Positions 1-9,606 of a DNA stretch of 34,068 nucleotides are shown piece after piece; the stretch's first letter is position 1, and each line of letters begins with the position of its first letter. Both the position numbers and the translations under genes were made by a program. Origin of the DNA: JACVRW01 sp046735115 (GTDB lineage: Bacteria; Actinomycetota; Thermoleophilia; Solirubrobacterales; Thermoleophilaceae); NCBI GenBank assembly GCA_046735115.1, contig JBKPSR010000022.1, forward strand, positions 1-34,068, written 5' to 3'. The notes beneath the pieces were generated by a model. The model was not told where the DNA came from. It searched no databases and saw nothing but the letters and a program-made list of their open reading frames with translations.

Positions 1-1701
1 CTCGAGCGGGACCAGCTCGAAGCGGTCCACGTCGACGAGTCCGCGGTCGGTGATCTTGAGCGAGGGGATCACGGACAGGCCCAGGAAGCTCAGCGCCACG
101 AACGGACTGCGGACCTCTACGCCGAGCGAGCGGGCCGCGCGGAGCAGGTCGCCGAGCGCGGCCGCCACCTCGGCCCCGGGCCGGTCCGACATCAGGCCGG
201 CGACGTGCAGGGGCAGCTCGGCGAGGACGGTGCCACCGGAGACGACCACGATGCCGCCACCCAACTCGCCCAACCGGCGGGCGCACGCCTCCATGTCCCC
301 GTCGGAGACACCGACGACGATCACGTTGTGCGCGTCGTGCGACACGGTCGAGGCGAAGGCGCCCTCGCGAAGCCCGAACCCGCGCACGAACCCGCACCCG
401 ACGCGGCCGGTGGCGTGGTGGCGCTCGATCACGGCGATCTTGGCCAGGTCCCGCGCGGGGTCCGCCACCGCCAGCCCGTTCGACGTGGGCGGCGTCTCGG
501 AGGCGGACTCCGTGAGGATCTGATCGGGGACGAGCTCGATCACGCGCACCGGCCTGCCGTTCGTCGGGATCGAGAAGTCTGAGGCGGTGAGCGGCCCCAT
601 CCGCACCGTATCGGTGAGCCACACGGGCGGCGGCTCCACCTCGACCGGCAGCGGCTCGCCGTCGCGCGCCACGAGGCGGCCGTCCTTGTAGACGCGCTCA
701 GGCCTGAGCTCCGCATCCGGCATCAGCGAGAAGTCCGCCCGGTAGCCCGGCGCGATCGCGCCGATGTCGGCAAGCAGATGGCACGCGGCCCCGTTGTGGC
801 TCGCGAGCACGAGCGCGTCCTCGACGGCAAGTCCCGCGGCCACCGCCGTCCTGCACATCCCGTCGATGTGCCCCTCCTCCAGGAGCATGTCCGCCTCGCG
901 GTCGTCCGTGCAGAAGGCGCAGCGCTCCGGGCCGTAGCGGAGCACGAGCGGGAGCAGGGCCTCGAGGTTGCGCGCGTTCGAGGCCTCTCGGATCAGGACC
1001 CAGGCGCCCTTGCGTCGCTTCTCGAGCGCCTCCTCGTAGGTGGTCACCTCATGGTCGGAGCTGATCCCGGCGGCCAGGTAGGCGTTGAGCGAGTGTCCGC
1101 TGACGCCCGGCGAATGCCCGTCGACGTGGGTGGCGCCGGACGCCGCCACCTTGGCGAGCGTGGCCTCGTCGCCCGCGATGACGGCCGGGAAGTCCATCAT
1201 CTCGGCCACCCCTAGCGCTCGCTCGCGGCGCAGGATGCCCTCGATCTCGGCCAGCTCGAGCGGGCCGCGGGGCGACTCGTACGGGCTCGCCGGCACGCAC
1301 GAGGGCGCCATCACGAAGACGTTCAGCGGCACCTTCTCGGCGGCGTCGAGGAGCCAGTGCACCCCCTGCGCGCCCACTACGTTGGCCAGCTCATGGGGGT
1401 CGCAGACGATCGTGGTCGTCCCGCGGGCGAGCACCATCTCCGCGAAGCGCTCGAGCGTGAGGAGCGACGACTCGATGTGGACGTGCGAGTCCACGAAGCC
1501 CGGCACGAGCATGCTGCCGTTCGCCTCGACCGTCTCGCGGCCGTCGTAGGCGCCGACACCCGCGAAGCGACCGTCCGCCACCGCGACGTCGCCGTCCAGC
1601 CATTCGCGCGTGAAGACGCTGAACACGCGCGCGCCGCGCACGACGAGGTCGGCGGGCTCGTCGCCCCGCGCCACCGCCAGCAGGTGTTGTCGATCCGTCA
1701 C
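1..1701 (-). CDS. ade: Adenine deaminase (3' end cut by window edge)
   Basis: Deaminates adenine to hypoxanthine and ammonia, feeding the divergent xanthine dehydrogenase. The minus frame is open from a GTG at 1701 to base 1, 567 codons without a stop. Known Ade proteins are about 570-600 residues, so only a few C-terminal residues should be missing. Amidohydrolase motifs are visible: H73-x-H75 in DSHVHIESS, then AEMMDFPAVI, HVDGHSPGVSG and FCTDDREADM, which carry the remaining metal and catalytic residues. The C-terminal part (SPFVALSFLGLSVIPSLKIT) matches the end of the Ade family. No good Shine-Dalgarno precedes the GTG, but a GATAAT hexamer lies 10 nt upstream, so a leaderless message is possible. 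The family assignment is firm; the exact start is less so. Confidence 0.93.
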   Translation of the reverse strand, partial: MTDRQHLLAVARGDEPADLVVRGARVFSVFTREWLDGDVAVADGRFAGVGAYDGRETVEANGSMLVPGFVDSHVHIESSLLTLERFAEMVLARGTTTIVCDPHELANVVGAQGVHWLLDAAEKVPLNVFVMAPSCVPASPYESPRGPLELAEIEGILRRERALGVAEMMDFPAVIAGDEATLAKVAASGATHVDGHSPGVSGHSLNAYLAAGISSDHEVTTYEEALEKRRKGAWVLIREASNARNLEALLPLVLRYGPERCAFCTDDREADMLLEEGHIDGMCRTAVAAGLAVEDALVLASHNGAACHLLADIGAIAPGYRADFSLMPDAELRPERVYKDGRLVARDGEPLPVEVEPPPVWLTDTVRMGPLTASDFSIPTNGRPVRVIELVPDQILTESASETPPTSNGLAVADPARDLAKIAVIERHHATGRVGCGFVRGFGLREGAFASTVSHDAHNVIVVGVSDGDMEACARRLGELGGGIVVVSGGTVLAELPLHVAGLMSDRPGAEVAAALGDLLRAARSLGVEVRSPFVALSFLGLSVIPSLKITDRGLVDVDRFELVPLE

Positions 1702-1710
1702 GCTGTGGGC

Positions 1711-1717
1711 GATTATC
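1711..1717. promoter_or_regulatory. Candidate bidirectional -10 element between ade and xdhB
   Basis: The only AT-rich patch in the 35-bp gap (1702-1736) is gattatc. On the minus strand it reads GATAAT (5 of 6 matches to TATAAT), ending 10 nt before the ade GTG. On the plus strand it reads GATTAT (4 of 6), 20 nt before the xdhB ATG. No convincing -35 hexamer was seen on either side. Inference only. Confidence 0.35.
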
Positions 1718-1723
1718 TCGACC

Positions 1724-1727
1724 GGAG
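1724..1727 (+). promoter_or_regulatory. Ribosome binding site of xdhB
   Basis: GGAG lies 9 nt before the ATG at 1737, within a 35-bp gap. It supports this ATG as the real start. Confidence 0.6.
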
Positions 1728-1736
1728 CGCCCGACG

Positions 1737-2597
1737 ATGGAGTTCATCCAGCCGACCACGTGGGAGGAGGCCCTCGCGGCGAAGGCCGCGCGGCCCGATG
1801 CGCTGCCGATCGCGGGCGGGACGGACGTGATGGTGGAGCTGAACTTCGACCGGGCGCGGCCGGATGCGATCATCGACCTCACGCGCGTGGCTGAGCTGCG
1901 CGAGTGGGCCGCCGACGACGGCCGGCTGCGCGTCGGGGCCGGCGTCTCCTACGCGCGGGTGATCGCGGAGCTCGCCGGGCCGCTGCCCGGGCTCGCCCTC
2001 GCGTCGCGAACCGTCGGCTCGCCGCAGATCCGCAATCGCGGCACGATCGGCGGCAACCTCGGCTCGGCCTCGCCGGCGGGTGACGCCCACCCGCCGCTTC
2101 TGGCCGCCCACGCCGAGGTCGAGCTGGCCTCCGAGCGCGGGACGAGGCGGATTCCGGCGCGCGAGTTCTTCCTTGCTCCGAAACGCAGCGTGCTGGAGGG
2201 CGATGAGCTGATCGCTGCCGTGTACGTCCCGCGCGCTTCCGGCCCGGAGCAGTTCTCGAAGATCGGCACCCGCAACGCCATGGTGATCGCGGCGTGCTCC
2301 TTCGCCCTCTCGCTGGACCCCGAGCGGCGCCGAGTGGGCACCGGAATCGGCTCGGCCGGGCCAACTCCGCTCGTGGCCGGCGAGGCCGAGTCGTTCCTCG
2401 AAGGGCTGCTCGACGAGACCGGCGGCTGGGAGGGCGGCAGTCCGCTCCCTAACTCCGTCCTCGTGCGCTTCGGCGAGCTGGTGGCGGCCGCCGCCCGACC
2501 GATTGACGACGTCCGGAGCACCGCCGCGTACCGCGTCCACGCGCTCGGCGTGCTGGCGCGCCGCACGCTCGCCTGGGCCCGGGGGCAGGAGCGCTGA
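1737..2597 (+). CDS. xdhB: Xanthine dehydrogenase family, FAD-binding subunit
   Basis: A 286-residue FAD subunit of the molybdenum hydroxylase family (CoxM/XdhB type). It passes electrons from the 2Fe-2S centres to FAD and then to the acceptor. The flavin-binding signatures are both present: IAGGTDVMVEL near residue 25 and the glycine-rich TIGGNLGSASPAGD near residue 105. Length is normal for the family. It is the first gene of the purine operon and diverges from ade. Its TGA overlaps the ATG of the 2Fe-2S subunit by one base (TGATG at 2595-2599), which suggests translational coupling. Placement with urate-handling genes makes xanthine/hypoxanthine the likely substrate rather than CO or an aldehyde. 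Confidence 0.92.
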   Translation: MEFIQPTTWEEALAAKAARPDALPIAGGTDVMVELNFDRARPDAIIDLTRVAELREWAADDGRLRVGAGVSYARVIAELAGPLPGLALASRTVGSPQIRNRGTIGGNLGSASPAGDAHPPLLAAHAEVELASERGTRRIPAREFFLAPKRSVLEGDELIAAVYVPRASGPEQFSKIGTRNAMVIAACSFALSLDPERRRVGTGIGSAGPTPLVAGEAESFLEGLLDETGGWEGGSPLPNSVLVRFGELVAAAARPIDDVRSTAAYRVHALGVLARRTLAWARGQER

Positions 2598-3063
2598 TGC
2601 GAATCGAGTGCACCGTGAACGGCGAGCGCCGCCAGGCCGACGGCGCCTGGGAGGGCGAGAGCCTCCTCTACCTGCTGCGCGAGCGCATGGGCCTCCCCGG
2701 CTCGAAGAACGCCTGCGAGCAGGGCGAGTGCGGCTCCTGCTCGGTCTATCTGGACGGCACGCTCGTCTGCTCGTGCCTCGTGCTGGCCGGCCAGGCGGAC
2801 GGCGCCGAGATCGTGACCGTCGAGGGCCTGGCGAGCGGGGAGGACGAGCTGCATCCGATCCAGGAGGCCTTCCTGCGGGCAGGCGCCGTCCAGTGCGGCT
2901 TCTGCACCCCCGGCCTCGTAGTTGCGACGCACGACCTGCTCGCACGCAACCCTGCGCCGAGCGACTCCGAGATCCGCGAGGCGCTGGCCGGCAACCTCTG
3001 CCGCTGCACGGGCTACGAGAAGATCCTCGACGCGGTGCGGGCGGCCGCGGTGGCGCGCATCCC

Positions 3064-3067
<4 letters not shown>
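2597..3067 (+). CDS. xdhC: Xanthine dehydrogenase, 2Fe-2S subunit
   Basis: A 156-residue electron-transfer subunit with two [2Fe-2S] clusters. The plant-type ferredoxin cluster is bound by C40, C45, C48 and C60 (C-x4-C-x2-C-x11-C). The second, all-helical cluster is bound by C100, C103, C135 and C137, in QCGFCTPG and NLCRCTGY. All eight ligands are intact and the length is typical. It is named by the E. coli subunit convention and is not the XdhC-type Moco chaperone, which was not found in this window. The stop overlaps the GTG start of the Mo subunit by three bases (GTGA at 3064-3067). Confidence 0.95.
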
Positions 3068-5342
<2,275 letters not shown>

Positions 5343-5346
<4 letters not shown>

Positions 5347-6758
5347 CCGCCGACCGCGCCTCGTTCGTCGGGCGCTACGGCGCGGTCTTCGAATCCTCGC
5401 CGTGGGTCGCGGAGGCGGCATGGGACGAGGGGCCGTTCGAGACGGCCGCCGACCTGCACCGGGCGATGGTTCGCGCGGTCGAGCGCGCGCCCGCCGAGCG
5501 CCAGCTCGAGCTGATCCGCGCGCACCCGGAGCTCGCCGGGTCAGAGCTCCGGCTCGGGACGCTCACGAGCGCCTCGGCGGCCGAGCAGTCCGCCGCCGGA
5601 CTCGACCGGCTGAGCCCGGACCAGGCCGAGCGGCTCGAGCGAGCCACGTCCGCCTACAGGGAGAGGTTCGGCTTCCCGTTCGTCGTCTGCGTGTGCGAGC
5701 ACACGCCGGACAGCATCATCGAGAACGCCGAGCAGCGGCTGGCGCATTCGCGCGAGGACGAGGTCCGCACGGCGCTCGCCGAGATAGCGAAGATCGCCGC
5801 ACTGCGGCTCCGGAACGGTACGGTCGCGGGCGTGGACTACGAGATCGCGTACGGGAAGGAGTCCGTGCCGGTGTACCGCCACCGCGCGTCGCCCCTCACC
5901 GGCATCCCGACGGTCCCGGAGTCGCGCTTCCGCAGGCGCGACAACGTGGTGTTCGCCCACGAGATCTCGGTCGAGGTGCTCGGGGACAACTTCCTGCCCG
6001 CGTACACGCACGGCGACAACTCGGACGTGGTGGCCACCGACTCGATGAAGAACTTCATCCTGAGCCAGGCCGGCGAGTACGAGGGCGCGACGCTCGAGGG
6101 CTACCTCGCGCGCCTCGGCCGCGGGTTCCTCGAGCGCTACGAGCAGATGCAGGAGCTGCGCGTGAGCGGCCTGGAGCTGCCGTTCAGCGCCGCCGAGGTT
6201 CCGGGCGAGGAAGGCTTCGAGCAGAGCCCCGTGCTGCGCCGGCGCGAGTGGAGCGACCGCTCGGTCGCGGAGCTTCGCTACGGACGCGCGGACGGGGAGC
6301 CGGTGCTGGTCGATCACCGCAGCGGGCGCGTGAACATGGAGCTGCTGAAGACGGAGGGCAGCGCCTTCACGCGCTTCGTCCGCGACGAGTACACGACCCT
6401 GCCGGAGCGCTCGGACCGCCCGCTCTTCATCCGGCTCGACGCCCACTGGTCCTACGCCGACCCAGCGGACGTCACGGGGGACGACGTGAGCCGCTACGTG
6501 GCCGGGGAGCAGGTGCGGGACGTGTGCGCCGTGGTCTTCCACGAGTTCGTGAGCGAGTCGATCCAGCAGCTGGTGCACGAGATGGGGAGGCGGCTGTTCG
6601 ACCGCTACCCCCAGCTCGCCGCGCTTGACTTCGTGGGACGGAACATGACGCGCGACCCGTACGACGGCGGCGAGGCCGCGGACGAGCGCCCCACCGTGTT
6701 CGTCCCGCCGTTCCCCGCGTTCGGCACGATCAGGCTGACGATGAAGCGGAGCGCCTAG
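5343..6758 (+). CDS. pucL: Bifunctional OHCU decarboxylase / urate oxidase fusion
   Basis: A 471-residue fusion with the same architecture as Bacillus PucL. Residues 1-160 are an OHCU decarboxylase, which yields S-allantoin. Its catalytic pair H61 (AHPELAG) and E81 (SAAEQ) is 20 residues apart, as in the characterised enzyme. Residues 163-471 are a cofactor-free urate oxidase making 5-hydroxyisourate. They carry K172 in YGKESVPVYR, T232-D233 in VVATDSMKN, and SESIQQL near the C-terminus. The enzyme joining the two activities, HIU hydrolase, is the next gene. The ATG at 5343 overlaps the xdhA stop by four bases. The window therefore encodes all three steps from urate to allantoin. Confidence 0.95.
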
Positions 6759-6760
6759 CC

Positions 6761-7129
6761 GTGGCCGCCACGGGACAGCTGACGACACACGTGCTCGACG
6801 TGGTGCGCGGCCGCCCGGCGGCCGGGGTTCAGGTGGAGCTGCTCCGCCATTCGCCGGGTGGGGGCGCCCCGGAGACGCTGACGCGGACGCGCACGAACTC
6901 CGACGGCCGCACGGACGAGCCGCTGCTGGCCACCGGCGAGCTCACACCGGGCATCTACGAGCTCGTCTTCGACGTAGGCGCGTACTTCGAGGAGCACGGC
7001 CTCGCGGACGACGGCGGGCCGTTCCTCGGGCTCGTGCCGATCCGGTTCGGGATCGCGGACTCCGAGGCGAGCTACCACGTGCCGCTGCTGGTCTCGCCGT
7101 GGGCGTACAGCACGTACCGTGGCAGCTGA
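6761..7129 (+). CDS. uraH: 5-hydroxyisourate hydrolase (transthyretin-like)
   Basis: A 122-residue HIU hydrolase that opens 5-hydroxyisourate to OHCU between the two activities of the preceding fusion. The diagnostic N-terminal LTTHVLD, with catalytic H10, and the C-terminal YRGS tetrapeptide (119-122) that separates HIU hydrolases from transthyretins are both present. Length is typical. The GTG at 6761 follows the preceding stop by two bases. Its 3' end overlaps the next gene by 11 bp if the GTG at 7119 is used there. Confidence 0.96.
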   Translation: MAATGQLTTHVLDVVRGRPAAGVQVELLRHSPGGGAPETLTRTRTNSDGRTDEPLLATGELTPGIYELVFDVGAYFEEHGLADDGGPFLGLVPIRFGIADSEASYHVPLLVSPWAYSTYRGS

Positions 7130-8357
7130 CCCCGTGGCCCGAGCCGAGGTCCTTGCGCGCCACAGCGAGGAGCCGGACCGGCTCACCCGGCGCTACGGCA
7201 CCGCGGCGCTCGCCGAGGCCGGCGAGGCGGTGGAGGAGTGGATGCAGGCGGCGGGCATGACCGTCCGCCGCGATGCGGTGGGCAACGTGATCGGCCGTCT
7301 GGAGGGCCCCGATCCGGCCGGCCCGGCGCTGCTGCTCGGCTCCCACCTCGACACAGTGCCGGACGCCGGGCGCTACGACGGCGCGCTGGGCGTGCTGGCC
7401 GGGATCGCGGTGGCCGAGCGGCTGAGGGCAGCCGAGCTCCCGTTCGCGCTCGAGGTGGTGGCGTTCGCCGACGAAGAGGGCGCCCGTTTCGGCACCGCGT
7501 TTCTCGGCAGCTCGGTGCTCGCGGGAAGCTTCGACGCCGCCGCGCTGAGCCGCACCGACGCCGGCGGCGTGACCCTCGAGGAGGCCGTCCGCGGGTTCGG
7601 GGGCGACCCGGCGGCGCTCGACGGCGCCGGCCCGCCTCCGGGTTCGCTGGTGGGCTACGCCGAGCTCCACATCGAGCAGGGGCCGGTACTCGACGAGCTC
7701 GAGCTTCCGATCGCGGTCGTCTCCGCGATAGCCGGGCAGACGCGCGCCGCGCTTCGGTTCGCCGGCCGGCCCGGGCACGCCGGCACGGTTCCGATGGAGC
7801 TTCGCCGGGACGCGCTCGCCGCGGCGGCCGAGCTGATCGTCGCGGTCGAAGCGCTCGCCCGGGACACCCCCGGCCTCGTCGCCACCGTGGGCGACGTCAC
7901 GGTGGTGCCGGGCGCCGCGAACGTGATCCCCGGCGAGGCGGAGCTGGTCCTCGACGTGCGGCACCCCGAGGACGCGGACCGGGTCTGGGCCGTCGCCCGC
8001 CTGCGCGAGCGCGCCGCCCGGATCGCCTCGGCTCGCGGAATCGAGCACGAGTGGGAGCTGCTGCACACGCAGGCGGCGGTCCGCTGCGACCCGGGGCTGA
8101 CCGGGCGCATGTGGCAGGCGGTGCGCGACGTCGGCGTCCAGCCGCATGCCCTCGCCAGCGGAGCCGGGCACGACGCGGCGACGATAGCGGGAGTCGCACC
8201 CGTGGCGATGCTGTTCGTCCGCTGCGCCGGCGGGGTGAGCCACCATCCCGGCGAGTCCGTCTCGGAGGCGGACGTTCGCGGGGCTGTGGACGCGCTCACG
8301 CGCTTCGTCGAGCTCGTCGCGGCGCGCTTTTCGGAATCGGGCGAAGGAGAGCGATGA
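7119..8357 (+). CDS. allC: Allantoate amidohydrolase, M20 family
   Basis: A 412-residue metal-dependent amidohydrolase of the M20 AllC/HyuC group. In this operon it most likely converts allantoate to ureidoglycine or a further product with release of ammonia and CO2. Metal ligands and catalytic residues are visible: H76 in GSHLDTV, D87 in YDGALG, E119-E120 in ADEEGARFG, H184 in LHIEQGP, and the final His pair H375-H376 in GVSHHPGES. An in-frame GTG at 7134 is an alternative start that would shorten the overlap with uraH; neither start has a clear ribosome binding site. Another ureido substrate such as an N-carbamoyl amino acid cannot be excluded by motif, but the urate operon favours allantoate. 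Confidence 0.88.
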   Translation: MAADPVARAEVLARHSEEPDRLTRRYGTAALAEAGEAVEEWMQAAGMTVRRDAVGNVIGRLEGPDPAGPALLLGSHLDTVPDAGRYDGALGVLAGIAVAERLRAAELPFALEVVAFADEEGARFGTAFLGSSVLAGSFDAAALSRTDAGGVTLEEAVRGFGGDPAALDGAGPPPGSLVGYAELHIEQGPVLDELELPIAVVSAIAGQTRAALRFAGRPGHAGTVPMELRRDALAAAAELIVAVEALARDTPGLVATVGDVTVVPGAANVIPGEAELVLDVRHPEDADRVWAVARLRERAARIASARGIEHEWELLHTQAAVRCDPGLTGRMWQAVRDVGVQPHALASGAGHDAATIAGVAPVAMLFVRCAGGVSHHPGESVSEADVRGAVDALTRFVELVAARFSESGEGER

Positions 8358-8773
8358 CAGTCTTGAAGATCACCGCCGGACCGCACGAGTTCAGTGCCCG
8401 GATGGAGGAGGAGAAGGCGCCGGTCACCTGCGAGGCCTTCACGCGCATGCTGCCGTTCGAGGGCAAGCTCATCCACGTGCGCTGGAGCGGCGAGTCGTGC
8501 TGGATCCCGATGGGCGACTTCGAGACCAACCTGCCCTTCGAGAACCACACGAGCCATCCCGCGCCGGGCCAGATCCTCTGGTACCCGGGCGGCTACAGCG
8601 AGACCGAGATCCTCTTCCCCTACGGCGGCTGTCACTTCTCGTCGATAGTCGGCCAGCTGGCCGGCAACCACTTTTTGACGATCGAGGACGGCGGGGACAA
8701 CCTGCGCGCACTGGGCGAGCTGACGCTCTGGCAGGGCGCCCAGGACATCGTGTTCAGGGCGAGTCGGGCCTGA
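8354..8773 (+). CDS. DUF3830 family protein
   Basis: A 139-residue protein of the DUF3830 family, recognised by IHVRWSGESCWIPMGDF, a PGQILWYPGGYSETEILFPYGG block and a GNHFLTIE segment. DUF3830 proteins have a cyclophilin-like beta fold and, to my knowledge, no established reaction. They recur beside hydantoinase, creatinase and M20 amidohydrolase genes. There is no signal peptide or membrane segment, so it should be cytosolic. Its ATG overlaps the stop of the amidohydrolase by four bases (ATGA), making it the last gene of the purine operon. A role in a ureide step such as isomerisation, or as an accessory subunit of the amidohydrolase, is inference. Confidence 0.88.
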   Translation: MTVLKITAGPHEFSARMEEEKAPVTCEAFTRMLPFEGKLIHVRWSGESCWIPMGDFETNLPFENHTSHPAPGQILWYPGGYSETEILFPYGGCHFSSIVGQLAGNHFLTIEDGGDNLRALGELTLWQGAQDIVFRASRA

Positions 8774-8787
8774 GTGACTTCGTCCGC

Positions 8788-9591
8788 TCAGGCCGGAGGG
8801 CGGTAGCCGCGCACGTAGTCGACGACGAACTCCTTCGGGTAGCCCGAACTTAAGGGCACAGTCACTTGATGTTGGGAGTCGCCGGGGAACTCGTAGATGC
8901 CCAGCATCAGCTGCATCGGGTAGTCGGGCGACTGGCTCACGCTTCGGATCCGCTCGCCGTCGACGAAGAACGAGACGCCGCCGGCAGTCCACTCGGCCGC
9001 GTAGACGTGGAACTCACGCGCGTCGATCGGCACGGTCTCGGCCGCGAAGTCGTCGACGATGTCCCGGTCCCCGAACGGGTGCACGCCCATGCCCACCTTC
9101 GCGCGATCAGGGTCGACATCGCGTCCGAAGATCTCGCATACACAGATCTCGGCCGAGTGTGACGGCTCGTCCTCGTAGCCGATCATCCACAGGGCTACCA
9201 TGGCGCGCGGGTCGTCGATGGCCCTGGCGCGCAGCTCGATGAGGCCGTAGCGGGGCGTGTACAGCCGGACGTTCCGCTGCTCCTCGGTGACGACCGCGTT
9301 CTGGTTGAACCGGTGCTGGCCCACCGTGCTGCCCAGGGGGCCGGCGAACAGCCCGGTCTGGAGCGACGACACGCGGACCTCGCCGTCGAGCGCCGGGCAC
9401 CATGGATCCTGGTCGCCCTCGATCCGTAGGCGCAGGCAGCCGCCGCCTACCTCGTAGCGCGCCGCCGCGCGCTCGCGTGTGCTCCAGTGCGGGAGGTAGT
9501 AGGGCAGCCAGCGTCGGTCGTCGAGAGCGTCACCGTCGAAGGTGTCCTCGAACTCGAGCTCGTATCCGTCCCGGATGCGCACACGGCGCAC
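8788..9591 (-). CDS. GH16-like (concanavalin-fold) protein with altered catalytic motif
   Basis: A 267-residue protein with the shape of family-16 glycoside hydrolases: LEFEDTFDGDALDDRRWLP at the start, YGLIELRARA with ALWMIG in the middle, FHVYAAEW, VSFFVDGE and PMQLMLGIYEF. The family signature E-x-D-x-x-E appears as E148-I-C150-V-C-E153. The two glutamates remain, but the central Asp is Cys (codon TGT). There is no secretion signal, unusual for a polysaccharide hydrolase. The GTG start at 9591 sits 15 bp after the MMPL stop, so it probably shares that transcript. It may be an atypical glycosidase or a carbohydrate-binding derivative. Confidence 0.75.
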   Translation of the reverse strand: MRRVRIRDGYELEFEDTFDGDALDDRRWLPYYLPHWSTRERAAARYEVGGGCLRLRIEGDQDPWCPALDGEVRVSSLQTGLFAGPLGSTVGQHRFNQNAVVTEEQRNVRLYTPRYGLIELRARAIDDPRAMVALWMIGYEDEPSHSAEICVCEIFGRDVDPDRAKVGMGVHPFGDRDIVDDFAAETVPIDAREFHVYAAEWTAGGVSFFVDGERIRSVSQSPDYPMQLMLGIYEFPGDSQHQVTVPLSSGYPKEFVVDYVRGYRPPA

Positions 9592-9606
9592 CCTATTGGT
9601 GCTGGG

